Shown: one piece after another, positions 11,467 to 11,543 of the stretch
Layout: the number at the start of each line of letters is the position of its first letter
Numbering within the stretch: the stretch's first letter is position 1
Notes under the pieces: generated by a model
What the model saw: only the letters and a program-made list of their open reading frames with translations
The model's database searches: none
Told to the model about the DNA's origin: nothing
NCBI GenBank assembly: GCA_965603395.1
Contig: CBFDCV010000026.1
Coordinates: 1 to 11,543, forward strand
Length of the DNA stretch: 11,543 bases
Source of the DNA: CAYSWS01 sp965603395
Lineage (GTDB): Bacteria > Patescibacteriota > WWE3 > UBA101185 > UBA10185
Direction of reading: 5' to 3'
Program-made: the position numbers and the translations under genes

Positions 11467-11543
11467 TTACTTAAATATCGGAGCTTCTGAGTACAATGCG
11501 TAATCAAAGCTCACAGGTAGGTAGGGTAGTGTTCTTATGATAC
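11467..11543 (-). CDS. PilX-like protein, C-terminal 24 residues (5' truncated by window)
   Basis: The minus-strand frame that enters from the window edge ends at TAA 11469 to 11467 and encodes LPYLPVSFDYALYSEAPIFK at its end. This matches DPILPSIFDYALYQKSTTDP near the end of the complete PilX-like protein at 6871-7692 (shared LP..FDYALY). The other two minus-strand frames hit stops here. The position, five bases before pilin A, fits an operon. I infer a second PilX-like minor pilin. With only 24 residues this is suggestive rather than certain. Confidence 0.6.
   Translation of the reverse strand, partial: IIRTLPYLPVSFDYALYSEAPIFK

Noticed and set aside
1..11543. Alternative genetic code with TGA as Gly or Trp
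   Set aside because: TGA is the natural stop of recG, nusB, rnc and pilN at the expected protein lengths.
1..11543. CRISPR array, insertion sequence, prophage or toxin-antitoxin genes
   Set aside because: No regularly spaced repeats, transposase, integrase or toxin-like frames are visible. The repeats present are short and inside pilO or the tRNA spacer.

Overview
The window looks like a chromosomal segment from a small-genome Candidate Phyla Radiation (Patescibacteria) type bacterium, perhaps near Microgenomates, Katanobacteria or Dojkabacteria. This rests on gene order and protein style, not on a search. Genes are tightly packed, composition is moderately AT-rich, and translation genes sit next to a type IV pilus cluster that has PilM, PilN and PilO but no PilP or PilQ, as expected without a classical outer membrane. 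TGA ends recG, nusB, rnc and pilN, so the TGA-as-glycine code of Absconditabacteria/Gracilibacteria is excluded.

Positions 1-4348 are almost all plus-strand housekeeping genes. They are the 3' end of recG, a CAU-anticodon tRNA followed by a strongly structured spacer, rsmD, a small unknown membrane protein on the minus strand, and then the run rpmF - nusB - acyl-carrier-like protein - rnc - rpsP - khpA - trmD. Several members are off-type. L32 has no zinc cysteines, the carrier-like protein has Glu where phosphopantetheine would be attached, RNase III has Asn at one metal-ligand position, and RsmD has a degenerate N-terminal motif and DPFY instead of DPPY. rimM is missing between khpA and trmD.

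Positions 4332-11543 are a minus-strand pilus cluster. In transcription order it holds the 3' end of a PilX-like gene, pilins A and B (paralogues of each other), pilins C and D (a second paralogous pair), the minor-pilin series FimT/GspH - PilV/GspI - PilW/GspJ - PilX/GspK in the classical order, and the platform genes pilM - pilN - pilO. The secretin, ATPases, PilC and the prepilin peptidase are not in the window. The cluster converges on trmD, and pilO and trmD overlap tail to tail.

Start signals appear to fall into two classes. Several genes inside operons (acp-like, rnc, pilX-like, pilN, pilO) have clear Shine-Dalgarno sequences. Genes that probably begin transcripts (rsmD, the small membrane gene, rpmF, the FimT-like gene, pilin C) instead have a -10-like box ending 6-7 nt before the start codon, which suggests leaderless mRNAs. 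The most unusual items are the serine-less carrier protein in the rnc operon, the leaderless-start pattern, the shared FDYALY tail of two PilX-like proteins, and the folded spacer after the tRNA.
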